A stretch of 64,000 nucleotides of DNA from Eoetvoesia sp035555955. GTDB lineage: Bacteria; Pseudomonadota; Gammaproteobacteria; Burkholderiales; Burkholderiaceae_B. Location: contig NZ_DATMGA010000014.1 of assembly GCF_035555955.1 (NCBI RefSeq), positions 62,001-126,000 of the forward strand, given 5' to 3'. Below the pieces are notes generated by a model. It did not search any database. It had not been told where the DNA came from and saw only the letters and a program-made list of their open reading frames with translations. Below, piece after piece: positions 7,864 through 18,206 of this stretch; positions within the stretch are counted from its first letter, which is position 1; each line of letters opens with the position of its first letter. The position numbers were made by a program, and so were the translations under genes.

Positions 7864-9645
7864 ATGAATGATGTGCTGAGCGCAACGCGCGACCGACTCA
7901 AGCGCTGGGAGTGGCTGTCGGCATCGCCCGCCATGCTGCTGTGGGCCGCCGTCGTGGGTGTGCTGGGGGCGCTGGCCACTGTCCTGTTCCACCAAGGTAT
8001 TTTTCTGGTGCAGCGCTTGTGCACCGGCGGGTCGGGCTCCATTTCGGGGGTCATCGGCAGTTTGCCCTGGTATGGCCGGATCGTATTCCCGGTGCTGGGC
8101 GGCGTCGTCGCCGGCCTGCTTTTGCAGTGGGCCGCCAAAATAAAAGCGGGCAGCAATTCCGACTACATGGAGGCCGTCGCCATCGGCGATGGCCGTCTTT
8201 CCATACGGCAAGGCCTGCTTCGGTCGTTGTCCTCGCTGTCGTCGGTGGCTTCGGGCGGCTCCATCGGGCGCGAGGGCGCCATGGTGCACCTGGCGTCGCT
8301 ATGCGCGTCGGCCATCGGCCGCTTCGCGTATTTCGACACGGCCCGCCTGCGCCTGCTGGTTGCCTGCGGCGCGGCGGCCGGCGTGGCCGCCGCGTACGGC
8401 TCACCCATTGCCGGTGCGCTGTTCATCGCCGAGATCGTGCTGGGCACCATGGCCATACAAAGCGTCGGGCCCTTGCTTATCGCCGCCGCCGCATCGCACA
8501 TCACCATGCGCTGGACGGGGCACTACCATCTTACCTATCCGGTCGCCGACAGTGGCGCGGCGCTGAGCGTCGATCACATCCTGCCGTTCGTGGCGCTTGG
8601 CCTGGTGTCGGGCGCCGCGGCGCCGCAGTTCCTCCGGCTGCTCGACCTGGCCCGCAAGGGGTTTCGCAGCTTGAAGCTGCCGCTGTCGCTGCGGCTAGGC
8701 CTGGGCGGATTGTTCCTGGGCGGCCTGCTGGTGTTCATGCCGAAGATGGCCGGCAATGGCTACAGCGTCATCGTGTCGCTGCTGCACGATCCCTGGGCCT
8801 GGCAGGCCGTTGCATTGGTGCTGGTGTGCAAGGTGGCCGCCACCATGTTCACCGTGGGTTCCGGCGCGGTGGGCGGCGTGTTCACGCCCACCATTTTCGT
8901 GGGCGCGGCATTCGGCTCCTTGTTCGGCCAGGCGGTGCTGCTGGTCTGGCCGGGGCTGGCGATTTCCCCCCACCTGTTCACCCTGGTGGGCATGGGGGCC
9001 TTCCTGGGAGCGGCGACTGGCGCGCCGCTCATGGCCATACTCATGATTTTCGAGATGACGCTCAGCTACCAGGTCGTCGTCCCGCTGATGCTGGCCTGCG
9101 TGCTGGCCTATTTCATGTCGCGCACCATTGCCGAAGTGGCCATGTACAACGTGACGCTGGCCCGCGAACGGGATATCGTCCTGCGCCGGCGCCTGCGCAA
9201 TACGCAGTTGGCCGAACTGGTGCGGCCGGCCCAGACCGTCATACCAACCACGGCGCCGCTCAAGGATGCGGCGCAGATGTTCCTGGAGTACCCCGTCAAG
9301 TACCTCTATGTGGTGAACGAGGGCAATGTCTTTCAGGGCGTGATAGCCCAGCAGGATCTGACAAGCATGCTGCTGGTGCAGGGCGACGTGCAGGAAACCA
9401 AGGCCGGCGACGTCCTGCGGCTGGACTTCGTAAAGCCCTTGCATCCGGACATGGGCCTGGACGAGGCCCAGGATCAGTTCGTCAAGTTCCAGGGCGAGCG
9501 CCTGCCGGTCGTCAGCCGCGGCGACGAAGCGGTGCTGCTGGGCGTGGTCTACAAATCGTCGTTGCTGGAAAAGTATTCGGCGCTCAAGAAGTCGCTGGAC
9601 CAAAGCGGCGAAGCCCTGCTTGATACTTCTTCCAGAAAATCCTAG
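7864..9645 (+). CDS. ClC-family chloride channel/antiporter with CBS domains (ClcB-like)
   Basis: 593 aa. An N-terminal ClC membrane domain of about 430 residues precedes a cytoplasmic tail (about 450-580) with a pair of CBS-type repeats. Ion-selectivity motifs are visible: GSIGREGA with the gating glutamate at residue 137, and GSGAVGGVFTPTIF, the G-x-F-x-P element. The family moves chloride, often in exchange for protons, and bacterial members help in acid resistance. Tail CBS domains commonly sense nucleotides. Retention of the gating Glu argues for a functional gated transporter. The substrate could also be another small anion. It stands alone, divergent from the two-component genes. Confidence 0.9.
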   Translation: MNDVLSATRDRLKRWEWLSASPAMLLWAAVVGVLGALATVLFHQGIFLVQRLCTGGSGSISGVIGSLPWYGRIVFPVLGGVVAGLLLQWAAKIKAGSNSDYMEAVAIGDGRLSIRQGLLRSLSSLSSVASGGSIGREGAMVHLASLCASAIGRFAYFDTARLRLLVACGAAAGVAAAYGSPIAGALFIAEIVLGTMAIQSVGPLLIAAAASHITMRWTGHYHLTYPVADSGAALSVDHILPFVALGLVSGAAAPQFLRLLDLARKGFRSLKLPLSLRLGLGGLFLGGLLVFMPKMAGNGYSVIVSLLHDPWAWQAVALVLVCKVAATMFTVGSGAVGGVFTPTIFVGAAFGSLFGQAVLLVWPGLAISPHLFTLVGMGAFLGAATGAPLMAILMIFEMTLSYQVVVPLMLACVLAYFMSRTIAEVAMYNVTLARERDIVLRRRLRNTQLAELVRPAQTVIPTTAPLKDAAQMFLEYPVKYLYVVNEGNVFQGVIAQQDLTSMLLVQGDVQETKAGDVLRLDFVKPLHPDMGLDEAQDQFVKFQGERLPVVSRGDEAVLLGVVYKSSLLEKYSALKKSLDQSGEALLDTSSRKS

Positions 9646-9712
9646 GATTGGTCTTTGGCTTTCCGGCGCAGCCCGCGCCGAAGGCCGATTGCTTCAAAAG
9701 TTAGTCGTGTCT

Positions 9713-10882
9713 ATGTCTTTGCCTTTTCGTTCCATGTGTTTTTGCGTGGCCGCTGTCCTGGCCGGCGGCGTTGCGCAGGCGCAGCGCTATGCCGCGCCGG
9801 ATCAGGACGCTTCCTTCAGCTCCGCCTTGCAGGAGCTCGCGCCCGCCCAGCCGCACGCCGTCACCCAGATCAGTCTCGATCCGCCGGAGCCCCTGCCTGC
9901 GCTTTTGCCTGTCGAGGTTTCGGACGAAGTCGATGCCCCGGGAACCGGCAAGTCCTTGTTGCCGCCGCCCGAGGCGATCCTGCAGATCGATCCCGCTTAC
10001 TCGCGCAACTTGTCGTCGTCCTTGCTGCGGGCCGGCGCCGGCAAGACCGGTATCCAGCCTCAGGGCGCGTCTGGCGCCTCCAGGCAGGTATCGATCATGG
10101 GGGCGGGCAAGACGGACACCTGGACGCTGGGCGCCGACAACTGGCGCTACTCGCGTTCCGACGGCACCAACCTGGTGCTGGGCAACGACTGGTCAAACGG
10201 CTCGGTGCTGGACGACAAGGCCCGCCTGGGCGGCGTCGCGCTCACTCAGTCCAGCCTGGGCAGCGCCAAGGAGGGCAGTTGGCAATATTCCGTCCGCATA
10301 GGCGCCCTGGATTACTCGGGCGACCCCGGCAAGCCGGGAGGGCTCACATACGGGCCCCGGGCCGGCGAGGGCGTGCTGCAATACGGCGTGAGCCAACGGT
10401 TGTCGCTGGAGACGCAAACCCAATGGACGCAGGGCCTGGCCGTAAGCGGCATCGGCGGCAAGTATGCGACGCGGGGCTGGGGCGCCTGGCAACTGGCGGT
10501 GGCCAAGGCGTCGCGCGACCTGAACGACGGCTGGCGCTATCGTGTCGGCTATCGGGCCGACGTGCTGGACTCGCTGAGCCTGGGCTGGGTTCACGATGAA
10601 AGCAGCAACGGCTTTTCCGACCTGGCCAGCTATCGCGATGCGTCGCTCGATGCGGGACGCAACCGCCATCGCTGGTCGGCCACCCTGAAGCTGGGACGCT
10701 GGGGCGATTTGAACGGCTCGTTCGAGCAGGTGTCCTCGGCGACGGGCTACCTCAAGCGCCAGTTCGGCCTGACCCAGCAGTTCTGGTACAGCCCCAATCT
10801 GCGGGTCTCGCTGAAGGCCGACCGCGAATTGATCACCGGCGACTACGACGTGGGCGTGAACTTCGCCGTCCCGGTGTTCTAG
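9713..10882 (+). CDS. Exported outer-membrane beta-barrel protein, usher-barrel-like, function unknown
   Basis: 389 aa. I choose the ATG at 9713 because it begins a signal peptide (MSLPFRSMCFCVAAVLAGG, cleavage probably after AQA). Residues 30-110 are proline-rich and low complexity. From about 120 to the end the protein alternates aromatic and small residues (WQYSVRIGALDYSG, WRYRVGYRADVLDSLSLGW) and terminates with VGVNFAVPVF, a terminal strand with a C-terminal Phe as in outer-membrane barrels. The style of the barrel resembles fimbrial ushers, but plug and NTD/CTD domains and chaperone/pilin neighbours are missing. No function can be assigned; it may be a small porin or secretion barrel. 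Confidence 0.6.
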   Translation: MSLPFRSMCFCVAAVLAGGVAQAQRYAAPDQDASFSSALQELAPAQPHAVTQISLDPPEPLPALLPVEVSDEVDAPGTGKSLLPPPEAILQIDPAYSRNLSSSLLRAGAGKTGIQPQGASGASRQVSIMGAGKTDTWTLGADNWRYSRSDGTNLVLGNDWSNGSVLDDKARLGGVALTQSSLGSAKEGSWQYSVRIGALDYSGDPGKPGGLTYGPRAGEGVLQYGVSQRLSLETQTQWTQGLAVSGIGGKYATRGWGAWQLAVAKASRDLNDGWRYRVGYRADVLDSLSLGWVHDESSNGFSDLASYRDASLDAGRNRHRWSATLKLGRWGDLNGSFEQVSSATGYLKRQFGLTQQFWYSPNLRVSLKADRELITGDYDVGVNFAVPVF

Positions 10883-10897
10883 TTGAGTTCGTAGCCA

Positions 10898-10917
10898 GGG
10901 GCGTACGGACGCCTTTT
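10898..10917 (+). terminator. Possible weak terminator after the barrel gene
   Basis: GGCGT (10900-10904) and ACGCC (10909-10913) can pair around a 4-nt loop and are followed by TTTT. The stem is short, so this is a weak candidate intrinsic terminator 15 bp after the barrel-protein stop. Confidence 0.35.
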
Positions 10918-10958
10918 GCTGGGTTGGCGCCGGCTTCGAACGTTATGGGCGCGCCGGC

Positions 10959-10986
10959 TTGATACGGGCAGCCAAGGGGCTAAAAT
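10959..10986 (+). promoter_or_regulatory. Candidate sigma70 promoter for recQ
   Basis: TTGATA (10959-10964) and TAAAAT (10981-10986) are separated by 16 bp, lying 67 bp before the recQ ATG. It is based on hexamer match alone. Confidence 0.45.
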
Positions 10987-11052
10987 GGCCCTTTGAGTTT
11001 TCAGGGTATGCGCGGGCTTTGCCGTGGTGGCCCGTTTATTTACGTTTGCCGA

Positions 11053-12888
11053 ATGCCCTCATCCTCGACTTCCCCTCTTGATATTCTGCAGCAGGTTTTT
11101 GGCTACGATTCGTTTCGCGGCGATCAGCATGCCATCATCGAACATCTGGTGCACGGGGGGGATGCCCTGGTGCTGATGCCCACGGGCGGCGGCAAGTCTT
11201 TGTGCTACCAGATACCCGCTCTGGCCCGAAAAGGCTGCGGCGTGGTGGTTTCGCCGCTCATCGCCCTGATGCAGGATCAGGTCGACGCCTTGCTCGAGCT
11301 TGGCGTGCGCGCCGCCTTCCTCAACTCCACCCAGGACTGGCGCACGGCGCGCGAGGTGGAGCAAGCCTTTCTGGCCGGCCAACTGGATTTGCTGTACGTG
11401 GCGCCCGAGCGCCTGCTTGCCGACCGCTGCCTGGACATGCTTTCGCAAGGCAATATCGCCCTCTTCGCCATCGACGAGGCGCACTGCGTATCGCAGTGGG
11501 GCCACGATTTTCGCCCGGAATACCTGGAGCTTTCCATACTTTCCGAACGCTGGCCGCAGGTGCCGCGCATTGCGCTGACCGCGACGGCCACCACGGTCAC
11601 GCGGCGCGAGATCGCGCAGCGCCTGAACCTGACGGACGCCCGGCATTTCGTGGCCAGCTTCGACCGTCCCAATATCTGCTACCGCATCGTCGAGAAAAAC
11701 GACGTCAAGCGTCAATTGTTGCAGTTCGTCCAGGCCGAACACACGGGCGATTGCGGCATTGTGTATTGCCTGTCGCGTTCGCGGGTCGAGGACACGGCGG
11801 CATTCCTGTGCAGCCATGGCATCAAGGCTCTGCCTTACCACGCGGGGCTCAGCGCAAGCGTGCGCGCGGCCAACCAGTCCCGCTTTCTACGTGAGGACGG
11901 CCTGGTCATGGTGGCGACGATTGCCTTCGGCATGGGCATCGACAAGCCCGACGTGCGATTCGTGGCGCATATCGACCTGCCCAAATCGGTCGAGGGCTAT
12001 TACCAGGAAACCGGCCGAGCCGGCCGCGACGGCGAACCCGCGACGGCCTGGCTGGCCTATGGGCTGCAGGATGTCGTGCAGCAGCGGCGCATGATCGACG
12101 AGTCCCCCGGCGACGACGTGTTCCGCCGGCGCCTGGGCACGCAGTTGGATGCCATGCTGGGCTTGTGCGAAACCGTGAACTGCCGGCGCCAGCGGCTGCT
12201 GGCCTATTTCGACCAGAGCATCGAGCCTTGCGGCAATTGCGACACCTGCCTGGAGCCGCCCGAAGCCTGGGACGGCACGGTGGCCGCGCAGAAGATTCTT
12301 TCCGCCGTGTATCGCTTGTGGCGCGAACGCGGGCAGCGCTACGGCGCGGGCCATCTCATCGACATCCTGCGCGGCAAGCTCACCGACCGCGTCAAGCAGT
12401 ACGGGCACGAAAGCCTGACCGTCTTTGGCGTCGGAGCCGACCTTTCCGAGCAGGCCTGGCGGGGCGTATTGCGGCAATTGCTGGCGCAAAGCCTGTTGGC
12501 GGTGGATCACGAGGGCTATGGCACTTTGGCCCTTACCGACGGCAGCCGCGCGGTGCTGCGGGGTGAAACCACCTTGATGTTTCGCCGCGAGCCGGAAAAG
12601 AAGGCGCGCGCGGCGTCCCGCTCGCCGCGCGGCAAGGCCGCCGACGTCGTGCTCTCGCCCGAAGCCCAGCTGCGTTTCGAAGCCTTGCGCGCCTGGCGGG
12701 CCGAGGTGGCGCGAAGCCATGGCGTTCCCGCCTACGTCATTTTCCACGACGCCACGCTGCGCGACGTCGCCGAGCGTTGCCCGCAATCCATCGAGGATCT
12801 GGGCATGATCAGCGGGGTGGGCGTGCGCAAGCTGGAAGCCTACGGCGAGGATCTGCTGCGCTGCGTGCGCATGGCGCTGGCGGGCTAG
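11053..12888 (+). CDS. recQ: ATP-dependent DNA helicase RecQ
   Basis: 611 aa from the ATG at 11053; an upstream in-frame ATG at 10993 gives an unconserved extension. It is a 3'-5' helicase in RecF-pathway recombination and fork repair. Motifs in order: Walker A TGGGKS (44-49), DEAH box in AIDEAHCVSQWGHDF, motif III TATATT, motif VI QETGRAGRDG. The RQC region carries the zinc-binding cysteines (CETVNC and CGNCDTC) and the chain ends with an HRDC domain (about 535-605). All landmarks of full-length RecQ are present and the length matches E. coli RecQ (609 aa). It is monocistronic here. Confidence 0.96.
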   Translation: MPSSSTSPLDILQQVFGYDSFRGDQHAIIEHLVHGGDALVLMPTGGGKSLCYQIPALARKGCGVVVSPLIALMQDQVDALLELGVRAAFLNSTQDWRTAREVEQAFLAGQLDLLYVAPERLLADRCLDMLSQGNIALFAIDEAHCVSQWGHDFRPEYLELSILSERWPQVPRIALTATATTVTRREIAQRLNLTDARHFVASFDRPNICYRIVEKNDVKRQLLQFVQAEHTGDCGIVYCLSRSRVEDTAAFLCSHGIKALPYHAGLSASVRAANQSRFLREDGLVMVATIAFGMGIDKPDVRFVAHIDLPKSVEGYYQETGRAGRDGEPATAWLAYGLQDVVQQRRMIDESPGDDVFRRRLGTQLDAMLGLCETVNCRRQRLLAYFDQSIEPCGNCDTCLEPPEAWDGTVAAQKILSAVYRLWRERGQRYGAGHLIDILRGKLTDRVKQYGHESLTVFGVGADLSEQAWRGVLRQLLAQSLLAVDHEGYGTLALTDGSRAVLRGETTLMFRREPEKKARAASRSPRGKAADVVLSPEAQLRFEALRAWRAEVARSHGVPAYVIFHDATLRDVAERCPQSIEDLGMISGVGVRKLEAYGEDLLRCVRMALAG

Positions 12889-12949
12889 CGTTTTTGCGGA
12901 TCGAAAGCGTGCAATGAACAGCCCCGGACGGGGCGAAGCGGATCGGGCG

Positions 12950-14017
<1,068 letters not shown>

Positions 14018-14060
14018 GGCTATCGGCTGCGGCAGGAAACGTTAGGGCAATCGTACACCA

Positions 14061-14636
14061 TCAACCCCGCGACAGGGACTTCAGCGCCAGGCGTATGCCT
14101 TCCGACACCTCGACGCCTTCCGGCAGGCCTTTCAGAGCCGCCTGCGACTCGCTTTGCGAATAGCCCAGCGACAGCAGGGCGTTCAGGATGTCGTCCCGGC
14201 CCGAGGGCGGGCCGCCGCTTGCCGTGCCCAGGTCGGCGCCGAGCTTGCCGCGCAGTTCCAGCAGCAGCCGTTCGGCCGTCTTCTTGCCGATGCCGGGCAC
14301 GCGGGTAAGGCGGCCGGTTTCTTGCTGGGTGACCGCGCTGGCCAGCTCTTCGGTCGTCATGCCCGACAGCACGGCCAGCGCCGTGCGCGCGCCGATGCCC
14401 GTAACCTTGATCAGGGCGCGGAAGGTGGCGCGTTCCTGGGCGGTGGAAAAACCGTACAGGATGTGGGCGTCTTCGCGCACCGCAAGATGGGTGAACAGAG
14501 TGGCCTTGGCGCCGGCTTCGGGCAGATTGTAAAGCGTGCTCATGGGCACGTCGATTTCATAGCCCACGCCGCCGACGTCGATGCATACGGTCGGGGGCGT
14601 TTTTTCCAGCAGGGTGCCGGTAATGCGTCCTATCAT
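14061..14636 (-). CDS. ruvA: Holliday junction protein RuvA
   Basis: 191 aa. Tetrameric RuvA holds the four-way junction and recruits RuvB. The protein starts MIGRITGTLLEK, with the OB fold in the first 65 residues, then tandem helix-hairpin-helix motifs (FRALIKVTGIGARTAL and LTRVPGIGKKTAERL), and the mobile RuvB-binding domain III at the C-terminus (residues 145-191). A short flexible linker with GGPPSG precedes domain III. Length is normal for the family. It sits between ruvC and ruvB and is presumably co-transcribed with them. Confidence 0.97.
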   Translation of the reverse strand: MIGRITGTLLEKTPPTVCIDVGGVGYEIDVPMSTLYNLPEAGAKATLFTHLAVREDAHILYGFSTAQERATFRALIKVTGIGARTALAVLSGMTTEELASAVTQQETGRLTRVPGIGKKTAERLLLELRGKLGADLGTASGGPPSGRDDILNALLSLGYSQSESQAALKGLPEGVEVSEGIRLALKSLSRG

Positions 14637-14666
14637 CGGAACGTCCTTAATATGTGTTAACAGGGC

Positions 14667-15212
14667 CTAACGAGTCAGGCGTCCGCCGCGCAGGCGCACG
14701 CTCTTGGTGCCTGGCAATTGGCCGCGTTGGGCCAGGCGGTCGACCATGGGGCCCACGTGCGCGTGGCATATGGCGCAGGCCAGCGCGTCGGCCGAGTCGG
14801 CGGCGGGCAGGCCGTCCAGGCTCAGCAAATGCTGCACCATGCGCTGCACCTGCTCTTTGGCCGCATGGCCGTTGCCGACCACCGATTTCTTGATCTGCAG
14901 CGCTGTGTATTCGTGAACCTGCAGCCGGCTGTCGGCCAGCGCGCACATGGCGGCGCCGCGCGCCTGGCCCAGCAGCAGGGTGGAGCTGGGGTTGGCGTTG
15001 ACGAAGACTTTTTCCAGCGCGGACACCGTGGGCGAAGTCGTTTCCACGACCTCGCGGATATTGTCCAGTATGACTTTCAGGCGCTCGGCCAGGGGAAGGT
15101 CGGACGGCACGACGATGGTGCCGCTGGTGACATACTGCAGGCGCATGCCCTGGGCGTCCACGACGCCGAAGCCAGTGCGCCGCAAGCCCGGATCCACTCC
15201 CAGGATACGCAT
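14667..15212 (-). CDS. ruvC: Crossover junction endodeoxyribonuclease RuvC
   Basis: 181 aa resolvase that cuts Holliday junctions symmetrically. It opens with MRILGVDPGLRRTG, where Asp7 is the first catalytic acid of the RNase H-like fold; further acids lie in VSALEKVF (Glu) and SADALACAICHAH (Asp). Start is the ATG at 15212, six bases after the purH stop, which suggests tight coupling with purH. With ruvA and ruvB downstream all three resolvasome components are encoded together, the common arrangement in beta- and gammaproteobacteria. Confidence 0.97.
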   Translation of the reverse strand: MRILGVDPGLRRTGFGVVDAQGMRLQYVTSGTIVVPSDLPLAERLKVILDNIREVVETTSPTVSALEKVFVNANPSSTLLLGQARGAAMCALADSRLQVHEYTALQIKKSVVGNGHAAKEQVQRMVQHLLSLDGLPAADSADALACAICHAHVGPMVDRLAQRGQLPGTKSVRLRGGRLTR

Positions 15213-15218
15213 TGGCGC

Positions 15219-16814
15219 CTAGTGCCTGAAGTGCCGGGCGCCGGTGAAGACCATGGCGATGCCGCGCTCGTTGGCGGCCGCTATGACTTCGTCGTCGCGG
15301 ATGCTGCCGCCCGGCTGGATGACGCAGGCGGCGCCCGCTTCGGCAACCACGTCCAGGCCGTCGCGGAAGGGGAAGAAGGCGTCGGAGGCCACCGCCGAGC
15401 CGGCCAGGCTCAGCCCGGCGTTCTCCGCCTTGATGGAGGCGATGCGCGCCGAGTCGATGCGGCTCATTTGCCCCGCGCCCACGCCGACGGTCATGCCGTC
15501 GGCCACGAAGATGATGGCATTGGACTTGACGTACTTGGCGACCTTCCAGGCGAACATGAGGTCGCGCATTTGCTGTTCGGTGGGGGCTTTTTTGGTGACG
15601 ACCTTGAAGTCGGCCGGCGCGACCTGGTGGTCGTCCGGATTCTGCACCAGCCACCCGCCGCCGACGCGCTTGATGTCGAAGGCGTTGTGGGCTTCGCCCG
15701 GAGGGATTTCGAGCACGCGCACGTTTTTCTTGGCAGTGAAAATGGCCAGGGCTTCGGGCGAATAGGCGGGAGCCAGCAAGACCTCGACGAACTGTTGCGA
15801 TGTGATGGCCTGGGCGGTTGCGGCGTCGACCGGACGGTTGAAGGCGATGATGCCGCCGAAGGCCGAGGTCGGGTCGGTCTTGAAGGCTTGCTGGTAGGCC
15901 AGCAGCGGGGTGTCGCCCACGGCCACGCCGCAGGGGTTGGCGTGCTTGACGATGACGCAGGCGCAGACGTCGAAGCTGCGCGCGCATTCCCAGGCGGCAT
16001 CGGCGTCGGCGATGTTGTTGTAGGAAAGCTCTTTGCCCTGCAGTTGCCGGTAGCTGCCCAGTTGGCCGGCGCCCAGAGGCTGGTCGACATAGAAGGCGGC
16101 GGCCTGGTGCGGGTTTTCGCCGTAGCGCAAAGCCTGGTGCTGCTGCACCTGCACCGTGAGGGTGCGCGGCCAGGGCGAGCGTTCCGGGACAGCATCCTGC
16201 TGGGGTTCGGCCGTGGCCAGGCTGCTGAGGTAGGCGGCAATGGCACCGTCGTAGGCGGCCGTGTGCGCATAAACCTTGGTGGCCAGTTCCAGGCGCAGGG
16301 CGTACGAGGGCTGGCCCAGGGGCCCGTCCATATCGGCCAGCACGCGCGGGTAGTCGGCCGGGTCGATGACGCAGGTGACGCCGCCTTCCGGCGTGCCGTG
16401 GTTCTTGGCGGCGGCGCGCAGCATGGCCGGCCCGCCGATGTCGATGTTTTCGACGGCATCGGCAAATGTGCAGCCGGGCTTGGCGACGGTTTCGCGGAAG
16501 GGGTACAGGTTGACCACCAGCAGGTCGATGGGTTCGATGGCTTGTTCTTTCAGCGTGGCCAGGTGTTCGGCGCTGTCGCGGCGGGCCAGCAGGCCGCCGT
16601 GGATGCGCGGGTGCAGGGTCTTGACGCGGCCGTCCAGGATTTCGGGCGAGCCGGTGTGCTCGGCGACTTCGGTGACGGACAGGCCGGCTTGGGCCAGCAG
16701 CTTGGCTGTGCCTCCGGTGGACAGCAGGCGTACGCCGCGCTGGGCGAGCGCCTGGGCAAATTCGACAATACCGGTTTTATCCGAAACCGAAAGCAAAGCG
16801 GTGTGGGTTTTCAT
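15219..16814 (-). CDS. purH: Bifunctional AICAR transformylase/IMP cyclohydrolase PurH
   Basis: 531 aa enzyme for the last two steps of purine synthesis: formylation of AICAR with 10-formyl-THF and ring closure to IMP. The N-terminal MGS-like cyclohydrolase domain (about 1-150) begins ALLSVSDKTGIVEFAQ and has LSTGGTAKLL. The C-terminal transformylase domain (about 200-531) contains KHANPCGVAVG, with the catalytic Lys-His pair, and FPFRDGLD near the end. Length matches E. coli PurH (529 aa). It lies 26 bp after fis and 6 bp before ruvC. Confidence 0.97.
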   Translation of the reverse strand: MKTHTALLSVSDKTGIVEFAQALAQRGVRLLSTGGTAKLLAQAGLSVTEVAEHTGSPEILDGRVKTLHPRIHGGLLARRDSAEHLATLKEQAIEPIDLLVVNLYPFRETVAKPGCTFADAVENIDIGGPAMLRAAAKNHGTPEGGVTCVIDPADYPRVLADMDGPLGQPSYALRLELATKVYAHTAAYDGAIAAYLSSLATAEPQQDAVPERSPWPRTLTVQVQQHQALRYGENPHQAAAFYVDQPLGAGQLGSYRQLQGKELSYNNIADADAAWECARSFDVCACVIVKHANPCGVAVGDTPLLAYQQAFKTDPTSAFGGIIAFNRPVDAATAQAITSQQFVEVLLAPAYSPEALAIFTAKKNVRVLEIPPGEAHNAFDIKRVGGGWLVQNPDDHQVAPADFKVVTKKAPTEQQMRDLMFAWKVAKYVKSNAIIFVADGMTVGVGAGQMSRIDSARIASIKAENAGLSLAGSAVASDAFFPFRDGLDVVAEAGAACVIQPGGSIRDDEVIAAANERGIAMVFTGARHFRH

Positions 16815-16840
16815 GTTGTGGTGGGAAGATAGGGAAGGAA

Positions 16841-17080
16841 TCAGGGTTGAATATTGTGGGCCTGGAGCTTCTTGCGCAGGGTGCTGCGGGTGATGCCCAG
16901 CATTTCGGCGGCCTTGGACTGGTTGCCCTTGGCTTTTTCCAGTGCGACCTCCAGCACGGGGCGCTCGACGCAGTGGACGACCATGGAAAGGATGTCGTGC
17001 GGCTGCGAGTCGCCCAGGTCGTTGAAGTAGCGCTCAAGGTTGTCGCGTACGGACTGTTCCAGAAGGTTGGTATTGCTCAT
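16841..17080 (-). CDS. fis: Fis-family DNA-binding protein
   Basis: 79 aa, the size of betaproteobacterial Fis homologues (E. coli Fis 98 aa). The C-terminal helix-turn-helix is clear: KGNQSKAAEMLGITRSTLRK followed by KLQAHNI. The upstream helices hold the dimer core (VERPVLEVALEKA). In gammaproteobacteria fis follows dusB in one operon and is growth-phase controlled; here dusB also lies immediately upstream (51 bp), supporting the name. It would act as a nucleoid-associated regulator. The N-terminal Hin-stimulating arm of E. coli Fis is reduced. Confidence 0.92.
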   Translation of the reverse strand: MSNTNLLEQSVRDNLERYFNDLGDSQPHDILSMVVHCVERPVLEVALEKAKGNQSKAAEMLGITRSTLRKKLQAHNIQP

Positions 17081-17131
17081 AGTGGGTGTTCGATGGTTTT
17101 TCTAATGCTTTAAGCTTTAATGCACGGATGT

Positions 17132-18151
17132 TCAGGCAGCCAGTGCTTGCGCAGCCTGCGGCCCGGCCGGCGTCGAAGGTGCGTGGCGGTCGAACCACTG
17201 CTCGAGGGCGCGTGTCTGGTCCGCCGTGCTGGTTGTCGTGTTGATGCAGTCCATAAGCGTTTTGTTGTCGGGCAGGCCGCCCAGGTACCAGCCAATATGC
17301 TTGCGCGCCGATCGTACGCCGGTGAATTCGCCGTAGAAACGGTAGTGATCTTCCAGGTGCTCGAGCAGGTGCACACGCAGCTCGCCGTAGGTGGGCGGAG
17401 CCAGGTATGTGCCTGTTTCGAGGAAATGGGCGATCTCGCGGAATATCCAGGGGCGGCCCTGCGCGGCCCGGCCGATCATGACGGCGTCGGCCCCCGTGTA
17501 CTTTAATACGTATTGAGCTTTTGCGGGACTATCGATATCCCCATTGGCGATTACGGGTATGCCGACGGCTTGCTTGACCTCTTTGATCGTATTGTATTCG
17601 GCTTTGCCCTGGTACAGGTCGGCGCGCGTGCGGCCGTGCAGGGTCAGGGCGGCGATGCCCAGGCTTTCGGCCAGGGTGGCGATGCGGACGGCGTTGCGCG
17701 ATTGCGCATCCCAGCCCGTGCGGGTCTTGAGGGTGACGGGAACCTCGTAGGGGCGGCAGGCCTGCACCACGCGGGCCAGGATTCTTGCGATCTTGTCCTC
17801 GTCGCGCAGCAGCGCCGAGCCCGATGCGACATTGCACACCTTTTTTACCGGGCAGCCCATGTTGATGTCGATGATGCGGGCGCCCTTCTCGATGTTGAAG
17901 ACCGCGGCCTCGGCCATCATGTCCGGGTCGGCTCCGGCGATCTGCACGGCGATGGGGTCGATTTCGCCGGAGTGGTCGAGCCGGCGCGAGGTCTTGACGC
18001 TATTCCATAGCTGGGGGTTGCTGGCGGCCATTTCCGAAACCGCGTAGCCCGCGCCCAGGCGCTTGCATAACTGCCGGTACGGGCGGTCGGTCACCCCGGC
18101 CATGGGGGCGACGAAGACGGGATTGGGGAGTTGCCAGGAACCGATGCGCAT
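17132..18151 (-). CDS. dusB: tRNA-dihydrouridine synthase DusB
   Basis: 339 aa flavoenzyme that reduces uridine to dihydrouridine in the tRNA D-loop. It shows the FMN-binding TIM-barrel opening VFVAPMAGVTDRPYR, the active-site segment NMGCPVKKVC with the catalytic Cys, GSALLRDE, the TLHGRTR phosphate-binding motif and VIANGDI/AVMIGRAAQGRPW on late barrel strands. The chain ends in the small tRNA-binding helical domain. It is the first gene of the run leading to fis, purH and ruvCAB. The DusB subfamily is supported by the fis linkage. Confidence 0.95.
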   Translation of the reverse strand: MRIGSWQLPNPVFVAPMAGVTDRPYRQLCKRLGAGYAVSEMAASNPQLWNSVKTSRRLDHSGEIDPIAVQIAGADPDMMAEAAVFNIEKGARIIDINMGCPVKKVCNVASGSALLRDEDKIARILARVVQACRPYEVPVTLKTRTGWDAQSRNAVRIATLAESLGIAALTLHGRTRADLYQGKAEYNTIKEVKQAVGIPVIANGDIDSPAKAQYVLKYTGADAVMIGRAAQGRPWIFREIAHFLETGTYLAPPTYGELRVHLLEHLEDHYRFYGEFTGVRSARKHIGWYLGGLPDNKTLMDCINTTTSTADQTRALEQWFDRHAPSTPAGPQAAQALAA

Positions 18152-18206
18152 CCGGCGATTTTAACCGCCCCCGACAAGTTGTGCCGGCCACGCGGTATTC
18201 TCTTTC

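Noticed and set aside
14718..16832. 704-codon open frame antisense to ruvC and purH
   Set aside because: Complementary to two well-identified genes; translation has no recognisable domain and the composition is that of an antisense frame.
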